Assembly: GCA_964345215.1 (NCBI GenBank) | Contig: CAYFQH010000038.1 | Span: forward strand, 1 to 19,454 | Direction of reading: 5' to 3' | DNA from: CAYFQH01 sp964345215 | GTDB lineage: Bacteria; Bacillota; Clostridia; Christensenellales; Aristaeellaceae | DNA: 19,454 nucleotides | In this document: one piece after another, positions 1 to 7,876 of the stretch | How positions within the stretch are numbered: position 1 is the stretch's first letter | How the letters are laid out: the number at the start of each line of letters is the position of its first letter | Translations under genes and position numbers: made by a program | The notes under the pieces: model-generated | What the model saw: the letters and a program-made list of their open reading frames with translations, nothing else | The model's database searches: none | What the model was told of the DNA's origin: nothing

Positions 1-194
1 CTCAATCACCCCACCTCCCTGCCATCATCGTCGCTCCCCACGCGGGAGCGTGCATTGAAATATAAAGCGTATCAATGCAGGCTGGTCAGTAGACAAGTCG
101 CTCCCCACGCGGGAGCGTGGATTAAAATTCTAGTACGCACGTATATAATAAACGTTATACACATCGCTCCTCATATAGGAGCCGAGAGTGAAAA
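1..194 (+). CRISPR. Trailer end of a type I-C-like CRISPR array (three repeats)
   Basis: Three copies of a 32-base repeat lie at 30-61, 97-128 and 163-194, separated by spacers of 35 bases (62-96) and 34 bases (129-162). A partial spacer occupies 1-29. The repeat begins GTCGCTCCCCACGCGGGAGC and ends GTGGATTGAAAT, which is the form I know from subtype I-C arrays; its stem is CGCTCCC/GGGAGCG. The three copies differ: copy 1 has GTGCATTGAAAT, copy 2 GTGGATTAAAAT, and copy 3 is strongly degenerate. Degeneracy increasing to the right, and the repeat's orientation, imply that the leader and the cas genes lie to the left, outside the window. No cas gene is visible here. Confidence 0.9.
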
Positions 195-1108
195 CAGAAT
201 AAGTGGAACAGTACCCTTTGTTGTTCTTTGACACTAACTTTAAGGGAATAAGCTTATGTGGCTATCCGCTGGCTTGACTAGGTTACCTCTTCTTTTTTCC
301 CTCTTCTTTATTTTACGGGTTTCCACAGCAAAAAAGAGTTGCCTCACTTCGCTATTGGTAGTAAGACATCCTCTTTTTTCAAATTAGTCATGCTTTTGTT
401 TACAGGAGGCATCGCCTCTTTTCTGCTGCCTTTAAAAGGATAGGTATTGCTTTTTAAAGTTTTACCCTACGTGCTTTGTTTGGAGTTTTTTTATTAGCTA
501 GTAGAGCCGATTTACTGGCGTCTATTAATTGACCAAAAAGTATTGAATTTAGGAGGAACTGAATTTACACTTGCCTATAAAACATCAATTGGCTCAATGA
601 GATAAGAAAGGCAGGGATGCTATCATTTTAAACGCCAAAAACATCCTTTTCATCTCATAAAAAAGTATAAGTACTATACAATTAAAAGATTATTTATATG
701 CTTATCGGCCTGAAGAACCCCTGCCTATACCTTAGGAAGTTATCGTAGGGGAGGTCTGAGAAGCAGATGCTTTCCGTAATTTGCATTGCTCACAATTTTT
801 CAAGTTTGTGTCGAGTGATTTGTAGCGATTGGCGCTGTAATTTCTTCTAGTCGAAATGACCTTGGCGTATGTTTCCGGCAATTATTTCATCAATTACGAT
901 AATGGGAGCATCGGTATTAATAAGCTTAAAACTTTTCCCAACAAAGGAGACGTCTTGTTTCGTTTTTTCTTTACATGGGTTTTTGTGTATCGCTATGCTG
1001 CTGTAGCCTGTTTATTGTGCCGATTAAAAACATTAAATGAAATACTGGATATAAAGAATAAATTGGCTAAAAAAATTTCCAAGTAGTTAATCTTAGCGGC
1101 ACATTAAA
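195..1108. other. Gene-free stretch between the CRISPR array and the mutarotase gene
   Basis: About 900 AT-rich bases without an ORF I can defend. The longest open frame (856-1086, 76 codons) has no plausible ribosome binding site, and the same frame upstream of it is interrupted by stops at roughly the random rate. An imperfect inverted repeat pairs ATGAGAT (597-603) with ATCTCAT (652-658), with GGATG/CATCC inside it. A short GAGGC/GCCTC hairpin lies near 404-416. I see no tRNA, transposase or terminal repeats. It may be decayed DNA beyond the CRISPR trailer, but that is inference. Confidence 0.5.
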
Positions 1109-1531
1109 CTACAAAACCCCTTTTTTCAAAATTACACAGGCATAAAGGGCCCGTTCTCCGCTTTGAACAGTGGCATAGGCTTGCCTGGCTCGCTGGTAAA
1201 AGGCAAAACGGTCTATGGCGGTTATTTTGCCGCCACCCCCTTGGGCCTCAATGGTCTTTTTAAAAGCTTTCCAGATGGGGGGATCCCCCTCCTCTAAGGC
1301 ACCGGGGGCCATTAAGAAAACGTTTGTGTCTGCATAGCTGTCCAGGGGCATTAACTGCAAAATGGCATCCATCAGTTCATTGACCCCATGGCCGTCAAGG
1401 CGCAGGCATCGGCTGTTTGTCGAGGCGGCGGGAAAGTTGCCGTCACCGATTACAATTTCATCGCCGTGGCCCATTTCAGCCAGGGTCTTTAGCAAATCGG
1501 GGCTCATCAGGGGGGATATGCCCTTTAACAT
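1109..1531 (-). CDS. fucU: FucU/RbsD-family sugar mutarotase
   Basis: A 140-residue cytoplasmic protein of the FucU/RbsD family, which interconverts the anomers of free aldoses. It has the same length as E. coli FucU and resembles it end to end: the N-terminus MLKGISPLMSPDLLKTLAEM, the MGHGDEI segment with the family's catalytic histidine, the RFAFYQRA segment with the conserved tyrosine, and a C-terminal GERA..CVILKKGV. A longer frame opens at 1582, but the ATG at 1531 is preceded by AAGGAG at a spacing of 7, so I start there. It is divergent from the aldolase-led operon and shares its control region. Supplying the right anomer would suit an importer followed by an anomeric (1-OH) kinase, as encoded across the intergenic region. 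The family is clear; whether the true substrate is fucose, ribose or another sugar cannot be read from the sequence. Confidence 0.88.
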   Translation of the reverse strand: MLKGISPLMSPDLLKTLAEMGHGDEIVIGDGNFPAASTNSRCLRLDGHGVNELMDAILQLMPLDSYADTNVFLMAPGALEEGDPPIWKAFKKTIEAQGGGGKITAIDRFAFYQRARQAYATVQSGERALYACVILKKGVL

Positions 1532-1627
1532 AATCATTCTCCTTTCAGTGTGGGGTATGAGGTTGTGGGGACTAAGCGACATAAGTCATTACCTTTTTAT
1601 TTCGGTATAAAAATCAAAGCTCCTGCC

Positions 1628-1670
1628 ATTTAGTAAAAAATAACTAAAAATATTAATTATTTTACTAAAT
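1628..1670. promoter_or_regulatory. Perfect 11-bp inverted repeat in the divergent control region
   Basis: ATTTAGTAAAA (1628-1638) and its exact complement TTTTACTAAAT (1660-1670) are separated by 21 AT-rich bases. The element sits upstream of the operon promoter and between the two divergent transcription units, a usual place for a local regulator to bind. The LacI-type protein encoded at 10666 is the obvious candidate, though the wide spacing is not that of a single compact LacI-type site. Confidence 0.45.
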
Positions 1671-1695
1671 TAAAAATAAAAATTCATTAAACTGG

Positions 1696-1724
1696 TTGAC
1701 ATTGGAAAAAGGCTGTTTTATAAT
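1696..1724 (+). promoter_or_regulatory. Consensus sigma-A promoter of the sugar operon
   Basis: TTGACA (1696-1701), a 17-base spacer and TATAAT (1719-1724) match the housekeeping sigma consensus at all twelve positions. Transcription would start near 1731, about 105 bases before the aldolase gene. Such a strong promoter ahead of catabolic genes implies that a repressor normally holds it shut. Confidence 0.85.
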
Positions 1725-1728
1725 AAAC

Positions 1729-1759
1729 TTAATAAACGGCAGTGGCCGTACTTTATTAA
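1729..1759 (+). promoter_or_regulatory. Inverted repeat at the operon transcription start (likely operator)
   Basis: TTAATAAA (1729-1736) is mirrored by TTTATTAA (1752-1759), and inside it CGGC (1737-1740) is mirrored by GCCG (1745-1748). The two pairs have centres about 1.5 bases apart, so as RNA they form a 12-bp stem with a 3-base bulge. Lying directly downstream of the -10 box, the element is well placed as the operator of the LacI-type regulator, or as a 5' leader hairpin. Confidence 0.5.
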
Positions 1760-1834
1760 CAGATAGCGTAATCAACTTTATAACACCCCAATTCAAAGGA
1801 TGTATTGGCTTTAAAAGGTATTTAGAAGGCAGGA

Positions 1835-2587
1835 ATGAATATGGCTTTTAATCCATACCCGTCAGATAACGAGGCGAAGGCCCAGATTATTGACATTGGA
1901 AAGAGAATGTATCAAAAAAACCACATAGCGGCTAACGATGGCAATATTACCTGTAAAGTGTCGGCTGATACCCTTTGGGCAACTCCTACGGGGGTTTCTA
2001 AAGGCTTTATGGCTGAAGAGGAACTGGTTAAAATGGATATGGACGGCAACATTCTTCAAAAAGGAGATAAGTTGCCCTCTTCCGAAATAAAAATGCATCT
2101 TCGCATCTACCGGGAAAACAGCACCATCAGGGGCATTACCCATGCCCACCCTCCTTATGCAACGGCCTTTGCCATTGCCGGGCTGCCTTTGGATAAGGCT
2201 ACCTATCCCGAGGCCTTTGTTAATTTAGGGGTAGTGCCCTGTGTTCATTACGAAACCCCCGGCACCGATGGCATTGCCGATTCTGTAGCCCCTTATTGTA
2301 AGGATTATCACGCCCTTTTACTGGCCAACCATGGGGCGGTTACCTGGGGCAACAGTGTAATGGAAGCCTTTTACCGCTTGGAGTCCATGGAGCATTTTGC
2401 CATGATTTCAATTATAACCGATTTTGTAATGGGCAAGGCTAACTTGTTAAGCCGGGGCCAAATGGATGAACTGATTGCCCTGCGCAAAACCATGGGAAGA
2501 GACACAAAGGTGGTGCCCCCCTGTTTAGACTACCCTGTGAACACAAAAGACATTGTTTGCACCAGGGCCCCCCGGGAAGAGCCTTAG
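1835..2587 (+). CDS. Class II (zinc) sugar-phosphate aldolase, FucA/DrdA type
   Basis: A 250-residue member of the class II aldolase/adducin family (L-fuculose-1-P, ribulose-1-P and 5-deoxyribulose-1-P aldolases). These enzymes cleave a ketose-1-phosphate to DHAP and an aldehyde. Visible signature: N-x-S/T-like AANDGNIT (33-40), SSEIKMH with the catalytic glutamate E84, zinc ligands H103 and H105 in THAHPPYATA, and a third histidine H166 in LLLANHG. ATG 1835 follows AAGG at spacing 5; ATG 1841, two codons later, is equally plausible. First gene of the operon. With a kinase and aldose-1-P isomerase downstream, its substrate is most likely a 5-substituted ribulose-1-phosphate (5-deoxy or 5-methylthio), but fuculose- or rhamnulose-1-P cannot be excluded from sequence alone. 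Confidence 0.88.
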   Translation: MNMAFNPYPSDNEAKAQIIDIGKRMYQKNHIAANDGNITCKVSADTLWATPTGVSKGFMAEEELVKMDMDGNILQKGDKLPSSEIKMHLRIYRENSTIRGITHAHPPYATAFAIAGLPLDKATYPEAFVNLGVVPCVHYETPGTDGIADSVAPYCKDYHALLLANHGAVTWGNSVMEAFYRLESMEHFAMISIITDFVMGKANLLSRGQMDELIALRKTMGRDTKVVPPCLDYPVNTKDIVCTRAPREEP

Positions 2588-2835
2588 AAATAAAACATAC
2601 CCCCCTACCAACGTAATTATCCAGCCAGCTTCATCGACCAACTGTTTTAAAAAGGCCTGTTCTTACCTGGAGAAATACCTAAGGGAACAAAAGGCTTTAT
2701 TGTAGAACCCGGATTTTTAAAAAAATCTAAGATAGATAAAAGATAAAAAGGGGGTAGAAGGGCTGTAATAAATAAAAAAGGATTCTTACTCATACCACCA
2801 ACCCCAACAACAACAATTTTTTAGGAGGAAAAACA
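2588..2835 (+). other. Long intra-operon leader before the binding-protein gene
   Basis: A 248-base gap, unusual in an otherwise tight operon. I find no ORF, clear promoter or intrinsic terminator in it. One frame (about 2627-2744) reads like coding sequence apart from one stop, but it is too short to name. The gap ends with a near-ideal ribosome binding site, TTAGGAGGAAAAACA, ahead of the binding-protein ATG. Confidence 0.4.
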
Positions 2836-3951
2836 ATGAAAAAACTCATTTCTATGCTTCTGGTCTTAACCATGTTGGTAGGCGTTGGCGCCATCGCTAT
2901 GGCAGAAGGCACCACCAACCCTGTGGCCGGCAAAAGGGTTGCCTATGTTATGCTGCTGCCCTCGGCAACTATTTTCCAAATGTGGAAGGATTCCTGTGCC
3001 GATTTAGCCAAAGCCCTGGATGTGGAGTTTGCCGAATTCTTCTGCGACGGCGATTTTAACAAATGGCAGGATACCATCCGTACCTGTGCTTCCGCCGGCT
3101 ACGACGGCCTGTTGGTAAGCCACGGCAACCAGGACGGTTCCTACGTTTTCCTAAACGAAATTAAACAGGAATACCCCGATCTTGAAATCGTTTGCTTCGA
3201 CACCCAGTTCTATACCGACGGCGAATATCAAAAAATTGAAGGGGTTACCCAGATGTTCCAACAGGATAAGAGCCTTGTTACCGTTCTGTTGGACGAAATG
3301 ATTGAAAAGTTCGGCGAAGGCGTTCGCTTGGTTAAAGTATGGCGCGGCCCCAACTTCAACAGCCCCTTTGACCGGCGGGAAGTTGGTTGGAAAGAGTATG
3401 AAGAAGCTGGCAAAATTGTAACTGTTGACGAAATACAGCCTTTAACCGACTCTGTTGATTCTGCCAACGCTGTAACTGCCGCCGCCTTGCAAAAACTTAA
3501 ACGGGAAGACGTTGACGGCGTTATCGCCTATTACGACCTGTATGGCCAGGGTGTGTACAATGCTATTTTTGAAAACGATGTCTTTAACGGTTCTACTGGC
3601 GATGCCCTGCCCATGGCCTCTGTGGACATCGACCCTGTTGACATAACCAACATGTTAACCCGCCCTGATATTTGGATGGCTGCCGGCACCACCGACTGGA
3701 CCTTAAACGGCGAAATCGGCATGCGTATTTTAATGCTGCAAATGGCTGGCGAACATGACAAAATTTACGACCCCGCCACCGAACAGTATGGCGTAGATGT
3801 AGTTGAAGTACCTGGTTCCGCTATTTTGGCCTCTACTTTAAAACCCGAATCCACTGTTGAAAACTTAAACGAAATTGCGGCCGATACCTACGGCAACCTG
3901 TCCTACTTATCTCAGGCCGATTGGATGCCCGCTGATTTACTGCACAAATAA
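2836..3951 (+). CDS. Sugar ABC transporter periplasmic-type binding protein (RbsB/XylF class)
   Basis: A 371-residue protein of the type I periplasmic binding fold. A signal peptide (MKK, hydrophobic 4-20, likely cleavage after A23 in AMA-EG) is followed by a first beta-alpha lobe starting at GKRVAYVMLL. Internal segments such as YDGLLVSHGNQDG and DVDGVIAYYDLYGQG correspond to the two Rossmann-like halves that close on a sugar. It captures the substrate outside the membrane and delivers it to the permease encoded two genes downstream. There is no lipobox cysteine at the cleavage site, which is atypical for a Gram-positive binding protein and would fit either a periplasm or another form of retention. 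The excellent ribosome binding site and the stable hairpin just after the gene suggest it is made in excess over the other transporter parts. The ligand is unknown. Confidence 0.87.
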   Translation: MKKLISMLLVLTMLVGVGAIAMAEGTTNPVAGKRVAYVMLLPSATIFQMWKDSCADLAKALDVEFAEFFCDGDFNKWQDTIRTCASAGYDGLLVSHGNQDGSYVFLNEIKQEYPDLEIVCFDTQFYTDGEYQKIEGVTQMFQQDKSLVTVLLDEMIEKFGEGVRLVKVWRGPNFNSPFDRREVGWKEYEEAGKIVTVDEIQPLTDSVDSANAVTAAALQKLKREDVDGVIAYYDLYGQGVYNAIFENDVFNGSTGDALPMASVDIDPVDITNMLTRPDIWMAAGTTDWTLNGEIGMRILMLQMAGEHDKIYDPATEQYGVDVVEVPGSAILASTLKPESTVENLNEIAADTYGNLSYLSQADWMPADLLHK

Positions 3952-3974
3952 ACAAACCACCAAATAGGTTACTT

Positions 3975-4014
3975 GGGCGAAGGGAAAGGGGGCAATGCTC
4001 CCGCCCCTTCGCCC
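3975..4014 (+). promoter_or_regulatory. Intercistronic GC-rich hairpin after the binding-protein gene
   Basis: GGGCGAAGGG (3975-3984) pairs perfectly with CCCTTCGCCC (4005-4014). Inside it GGGGGC (3988-3993) pairs with GCTCCC (3997-4002) around an AAT loop. No T-run follows, so it is not a classical terminator. In ABC importer operons such stem-loops commonly protect the binding-protein message from 3' decay, and I infer that role here. Confidence 0.65.
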
Positions 4015-4034
4015 TATTAGAAAAGAGGGAAGGC

Positions 4035-5570
4035 ATGGATAAAATTACCTTGGGAACCAAAGGGGTATCCATTGAATTTCCCGGTGTAAGGGCCCTTAAT
4101 AATGTGGACTTTGAAGTGAGCACCGGGGAAATTAGGGCTGTAGTGGGGGCCAACGGCGCCGGCAAATCCACCTTGATGAAGGTGCTGGCAGGGGCCAACC
4201 CCACCTACACGGGGGAGGTGTATTTAAATAACGAAACCATTGAACTGCGCACCCCCTTATCAGCTAAAAAAATAGGCATACAAATTGTGTACCAGGAGGT
4301 GGATACGGCCCTGATACCCACCTTTTCCGTAGCGGAAAACGTGATGTTAAACGATACCGTGGTCTCCAAGGGCAAGGCCTTTGTTAACTGGCCTAAAATG
4401 CGCAAAGAGGCCCAGCAGGTTTTAAACAGGCTGCATATTAAGGTAAGCCCCGGTAAACTGGTGCAGGATTTAACCCTGGCCGAAAAACAAATGGTGTTAA
4501 TTGCCAGGGCTATTCAGTCAAAATGTAATTTTTTAATTTTAGATGAGCCCACGGCTCCCCTAAGCGATACCGAAACTACAAAACTATTTAACCTGGTAAA
4601 CCATATACGGGATACGGAAAACATTGCCGTTATATTTATATCCCACCGCATTAACGAAATTGTACAAATTTGCGATCGATACACGGTTATGCGAAACGGT
4701 GAAATTGTAGACACCAGCCCCATTACAACTGAAACCACCACTGGTGAAATTGTGGAAAAAATGCTGGGCCGAAGCTTTGAAGAAAGCTTTCCAAAGGAAG
4801 ATACCCAAATTGGGGAAACCCTGTTTGAAGTGGAAAACCTTTTTGGGGCCCGGGGGAAGATTAGCGATGTGTCCATGTACGTACGGGAAGGGGAAATTGT
4901 TGGCATAGCAGGGCTTGTAGGGGCCGGTAAATCGGAACTGTGCAAAACCCTTTTTGGCGATTACAAAAAAACCGGGGGGAGGATAACTTTAAATAAAAAG
5001 GAACTGAACCTAAAACGCCCTTCCCAGGCGGTTAAAAACAGCATGGCCTTGGTGCCCGAAGAGCGGCGTAAAGAAGGGGTGCTTGTGCAGGAAAACGTGG
5101 ATTTTAACCTTTCTGTGGCAAACCTTGGGGATTTTTGCAACATGGCCTTTATCAACCGCAAAAAAACCAGGGCCAATGCCAAAAAATATGTGGCTGAACT
5201 GGGCATCGTTACCCCTTCTATATTTCAAATTGTCAAAAACCTTTCAGGGGGCAACCAGCAAAAGGTATCCATTGGCAAATGGCTGGCAGCCGACTGTCAT
5301 TTATATATTTTCGATGAACCCACCAAAGGGGTGGATGTAGGGGCAAAAAGGGAAATTTTTCACTTGATTAACAATATTGCCAAAGAAGGCAACGGAGTGA
5401 TTTTTGCCACCTGCGAAAACGGGGAACTCTTGTCCCTGACCGACCGTATTTACGTGATGTACGACGGGCGGATTATGGCGGAACTGGTAACCGCCAATAC
5501 CACGGAAGACGAAATTATGCACTATGCCGTTGGCGGTACAGCGGCACAATTAGAACGAAAAAACGCGTAG
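4035..5570 (+). CDS. Sugar ABC transporter ATPase with two nucleotide-binding domains (RbsA/MglA class)
   Basis: A 511-residue cytoplasmic ATPase with the tandem arrangement of the RbsA/MglA/XylG group. Domain 1: Walker A GANGAGKST (38-46), Q-loop Q87, signature LTLAEKQ (146-152), Walker B LILDEPT (167-173), H-loop H204. Domain 2: Walker A GLVGAGKSE (293-301), signature LSGGNQQ (403-409), Walker B IFDEPTKGVD (425-434). Its final switch region (ATCENGELL) has no histidine, as is usual for domain 2 of this group. Length matches the roughly 500 residues typical of the family. The start has an AGAGGGAAGGC ribosome binding site. It powers import through the permease that follows 15 bases later. 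Substrate specificity resides in the binding protein, so the ATPase gives no clue to the sugar. Confidence 0.93.
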   Translation: MDKITLGTKGVSIEFPGVRALNNVDFEVSTGEIRAVVGANGAGKSTLMKVLAGANPTYTGEVYLNNETIELRTPLSAKKIGIQIVYQEVDTALIPTFSVAENVMLNDTVVSKGKAFVNWPKMRKEAQQVLNRLHIKVSPGKLVQDLTLAEKQMVLIARAIQSKCNFLILDEPTAPLSDTETTKLFNLVNHIRDTENIAVIFISHRINEIVQICDRYTVMRNGEIVDTSPITTETTTGEIVEKMLGRSFEESFPKEDTQIGETLFEVENLFGARGKISDVSMYVREGEIVGIAGLVGAGKSELCKTLFGDYKKTGGRITLNKKELNLKRPSQAVKNSMALVPEERRKEGVLVQENVDFNLSVANLGDFCNMAFINRKKTRANAKKYVAELGIVTPSIFQIVKNLSGGNQQKVSIGKWLAADCHLYIFDEPTKGVDVGAKREIFHLINNIAKEGNGVIFATCENGELLSLTDRIYVMYDGRIMAELVTANTTEDEIMHYAVGGTAAQLERKNA

Positions 5571-5585
5571 AAAGTGGGGAAGACT

Positions 5586-6578
5586 ATGACCTTGACCAAA
5601 TCATCCAAAGCCCAAGGGGTCGTTCGCTTTTTATTAAACTGGGCAGCGGTAATCACCCTGGCGCTGTGTTTTATTATTTTTACAGCCATTGCCGGCAGCC
5701 GGTTTATGTCCAAAGCCAACATGATCAACATTTTAAGGGCCATGTCCATTACCACGGTGTTTGGCATTGCGGCCACGGTCACCATGTCTACCGATGGGTT
5801 TGACATGTCTATTTGTACCCTGGCCAGCTGCTCCGCCTATGTGTTTGTAAGTATGTACCTATGGTATGGCCTCTCACTGGCCATGTCCATTGTGGTATGT
5901 ATTATAGTAACCCTTATTATGTACCAGCTTACCATGTTTTTAATTTTGGTTTGTAAAATACCCGATATGCTGGCCACTGTGGCCTTAATGTTTGTTCACC
6001 AGGGTCTTGGCCAATGGTACATCGGCGGCGGCGCCGTTTCTACAGGCATGCGCCTGCCCAACGGCAATGCCCCTGCAAGAACCATGCTCTCCGATAGTTT
6101 TTCCGCCATCGGCCGCTACCCCTTAATCATTATTATTATGCTGGCCTGTGTTATTTTGGCTTATGTGCTATTGGAACATACCAAATACGGCCGTTATATG
6201 TATGCCATTGGGGGCAATAAAACCGCCGCCAAGCTGTCGGGCATTAACGTAAAAGGCTACCGCTACTTAGCGGGGCTTATTACCGCTGTGTTTGTAGCTG
6301 TTGGGGGTATTTTGGTGGCCTCCCGGGGCAGCTCCGCCCAGGTTGGGGCGGCGGATGGGTACTTTATGCAGGCCATGGCAGCGGTGTTTGTGGGCCGCTC
6401 TGTTGGCGGGGCGGAAAAACCAAATGCCCTTGGCACCATGCTTGGGGCCATGCTGGTATCCACCTTGGAGAATGGGCTGACCATTTTAGCCGTTTCCTAT
6501 TATGTGCTTCCCGCTGTTAAGGGGGCCGTGCTGGCCCTGGCGCTAATTGCCGCCTACGCCACCAAAAAAGAGGAATAG
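5586..6578 (+). CDS. Sugar ABC transporter permease (RbsC class)
   Basis: A 330-residue, very hydrophobic inner-membrane protein of the branched-chain/ribose permease superfamily, with about eight to ten predicted membrane segments. It begins with an N-terminal segment around FLLNWAAVITLALCFIIF and ends in a hydrophobic helix before a charged ATKKEE tail. The family-typical segment GRYMYAIGGNKTAAKLSGI appears about two-thirds along, where these permeases contact the ATPase, and AVFVGRSVGGAEKPNALG follows. A GTG at 5574 opens the frame four codons earlier, but GTGGGGAAG sits at good distance from ATG 5586, so I prefer the latter. A single permease gene implies a homodimer. Substrate unknown; by gene order it serves the pathway encoded downstream. 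Confidence 0.9.
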   Translation: MTLTKSSKAQGVVRFLLNWAAVITLALCFIIFTAIAGSRFMSKANMINILRAMSITTVFGIAATVTMSTDGFDMSICTLASCSAYVFVSMYLWYGLSLAMSIVVCIIVTLIMYQLTMFLILVCKIPDMLATVALMFVHQGLGQWYIGGGAVSTGMRLPNGNAPARTMLSDSFSAIGRYPLIIIIMLACVILAYVLLEHTKYGRYMYAIGGNKTAAKLSGINVKGYRYLAGLITAVFVAVGGILVASRGSSAQVGAADGYFMQAMAAVFVGRSVGGAEKPNALGTMLGAMLVSTLENGLTILAVSYYVLPAVKGAVLALALIAAYATKKEE

Positions 6579-6615
6579 GCCTAAAGGCCATGCCAAGTAA
6601 AAAGGAGGAAACAAC

Positions 6616-7830
6616 ATGTCTCGCTTTGATGAATATTTTTTAATGAATGTCGATGATGCCGTGGAATACGTGCTGGAAAAACTACCCCAAACGCCCTGGG
6701 ATAAGGGGACCATACAAGCCAAGGAAATTGGGGATGGAAACTTAAACTACGTTTTTAAAGTGTGGGATGAACAAGGTCATAGTGTTATTGTAAAACATGC
6801 GGGGCTGCAGCTTCGTATTTCAAAGGATATGCACATCTCCACCGACCGTAACCGCATCGAATCTGAAATCTTGCAGCTACAAGATCAATATGCCACCGGT
6901 TCGGTGCCTAAAATCTATATGTACGATACGGTGATGGCCGCCTGTATTATGGAGGATTTATCCGACCACCAGATGATGCGCACCGCCATGCTGGAACATA
7001 AAACTTTTCCCCGCTTTGCAGATGATATTACCACCTTTATGGTAAACACCCTTTTAAACACTACCGATGTGGTCATGGAACACAAGGCGAAAAAAGCCCT
7101 GGTTAAAAGCTTTATCAACCCCGAACTTTGCGAAATTACCGAAGATTTGGTTTTAATGGAGCCTTATAATGATATAAATGGCCGCAATTTGGTTTTTGAA
7201 CCTAACCGGGATTTTGTGCAAAAAGAGCTTTATGAGGATAAGGCCCTTCACCTTGAAGTTACGAAGCTGCGCTTTGATTTTATGAACAATGCCCAGGCCC
7301 TAATTCATGGGGATTTGCACACCGGCTCTATTTTTATAAAGCCTGACAGCACCAGAGTTTTCGATCCGGAGTTTGCCTTTTACGGCCCCATGGGCTATGA
7401 CGTTGGCAATATTATAGCCAACTTGGTCTTCGCCTGGGATAACGGCTATGCCGCAGGGAATACCCCCTTTTGCGATTGGTGTATACAAACCATTGAAGAA
7501 ATAGTAGAACTGTTTAAAGAAAAATTCCTTAAAACTTATGATGAAAAGGTGACCGATCCCATGGCTAAAACCCCAGGCTTTAAGGAACATTACCTAAGCA
7601 GCATTTTGGCTGACACCGCCGGCTTTACCGGTACTGAGCTCATCCGCCGCACCGTGGGTATGGCCCAAGTAAAGGATGTAACGTCTATCCAAGACCCTAA
7701 AAAACGCACCCTAGCCGAACGGCTCAACATCATTATGGGCAAAAACTGTATTTTAAACAGACAGCAGTTTACCACAGGGCAAGATTATACCCGGGCCCTG
7801 TTAGATGCTTTTGAAAAGGCACAGCTGTAA
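6616..7830 (+). CDS. mtnK: 5-methylthioribose kinase-like anomeric sugar kinase
   Basis: A 404-residue member of the MtnK family (choline-kinase/aminoglycoside-phosphotransferase fold), which phosphorylates the 1-OH of 5-methylthioribose using ATP. Diagnostic segments: EIGDGNLNYVFKV (37-49, nucleotide loop), IVKHAG (lysine K60), catalytic loop LIHGDLHTGSI (229-239, D233) and metal site VFDPEFAFYGPMGYDVGN (248-265, D250 and E252). These numbers coincide with those I recall for B. subtilis MtnK (about 397 residues). Preceded by AAAGGAGGAAACAAC. The same fold is used by 5-deoxyribose kinases, so the substrate may be methylthioribose, 5-deoxyribose or another ribose analogue. There are no other methionine-salvage genes (mtnB, mtnC, mtnD, mtnW) in the window, which argues against classical methionine salvage. 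I use the symbol for the family, not for proven function. Confidence 0.85.
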   Translation: MSRFDEYFLMNVDDAVEYVLEKLPQTPWDKGTIQAKEIGDGNLNYVFKVWDEQGHSVIVKHAGLQLRISKDMHISTDRNRIESEILQLQDQYATGSVPKIYMYDTVMAACIMEDLSDHQMMRTAMLEHKTFPRFADDITTFMVNTLLNTTDVVMEHKAKKALVKSFINPELCEITEDLVLMEPYNDINGRNLVFEPNRDFVQKELYEDKALHLEVTKLRFDFMNNAQALIHGDLHTGSIFIKPDSTRVFDPEFAFYGPMGYDVGNIIANLVFAWDNGYAAGNTPFCDWCIQTIEEIVELFKEKFLKTYDEKVTDPMAKTPGFKEHYLSSILADTAGFTGTELIRRTVGMAQVKDVTSIQDPKKRTLAERLNIIMGKNCILNRQQFTTGQDYTRALLDAFEKAQL

Positions 7831-7876
7831 AAGTAGAAGGACCAAGAAGCAAAGCACCAAGAAACGAGGGAACATT

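Noticed and set aside
597..658. Imperfect inverted repeat ATGAGAT/ATCTCAT as a terminator
   Set aside because: Long loop, few pairs and no T-run on either strand.
856..1086. 76-codon frame with a hydrophobic middle, possibly a small gene or the end of a pseudogene
   Set aside because: No ribosome binding site before its ATG, no recognisable family, and the same frame upstream carries stops at about the random frequency.
2627..2744. Short coding-like stretch between the aldolase and binding-protein genes
   Set aside because: About 35 codons between stops, with one internal stop further upstream; too short to separate from chance.
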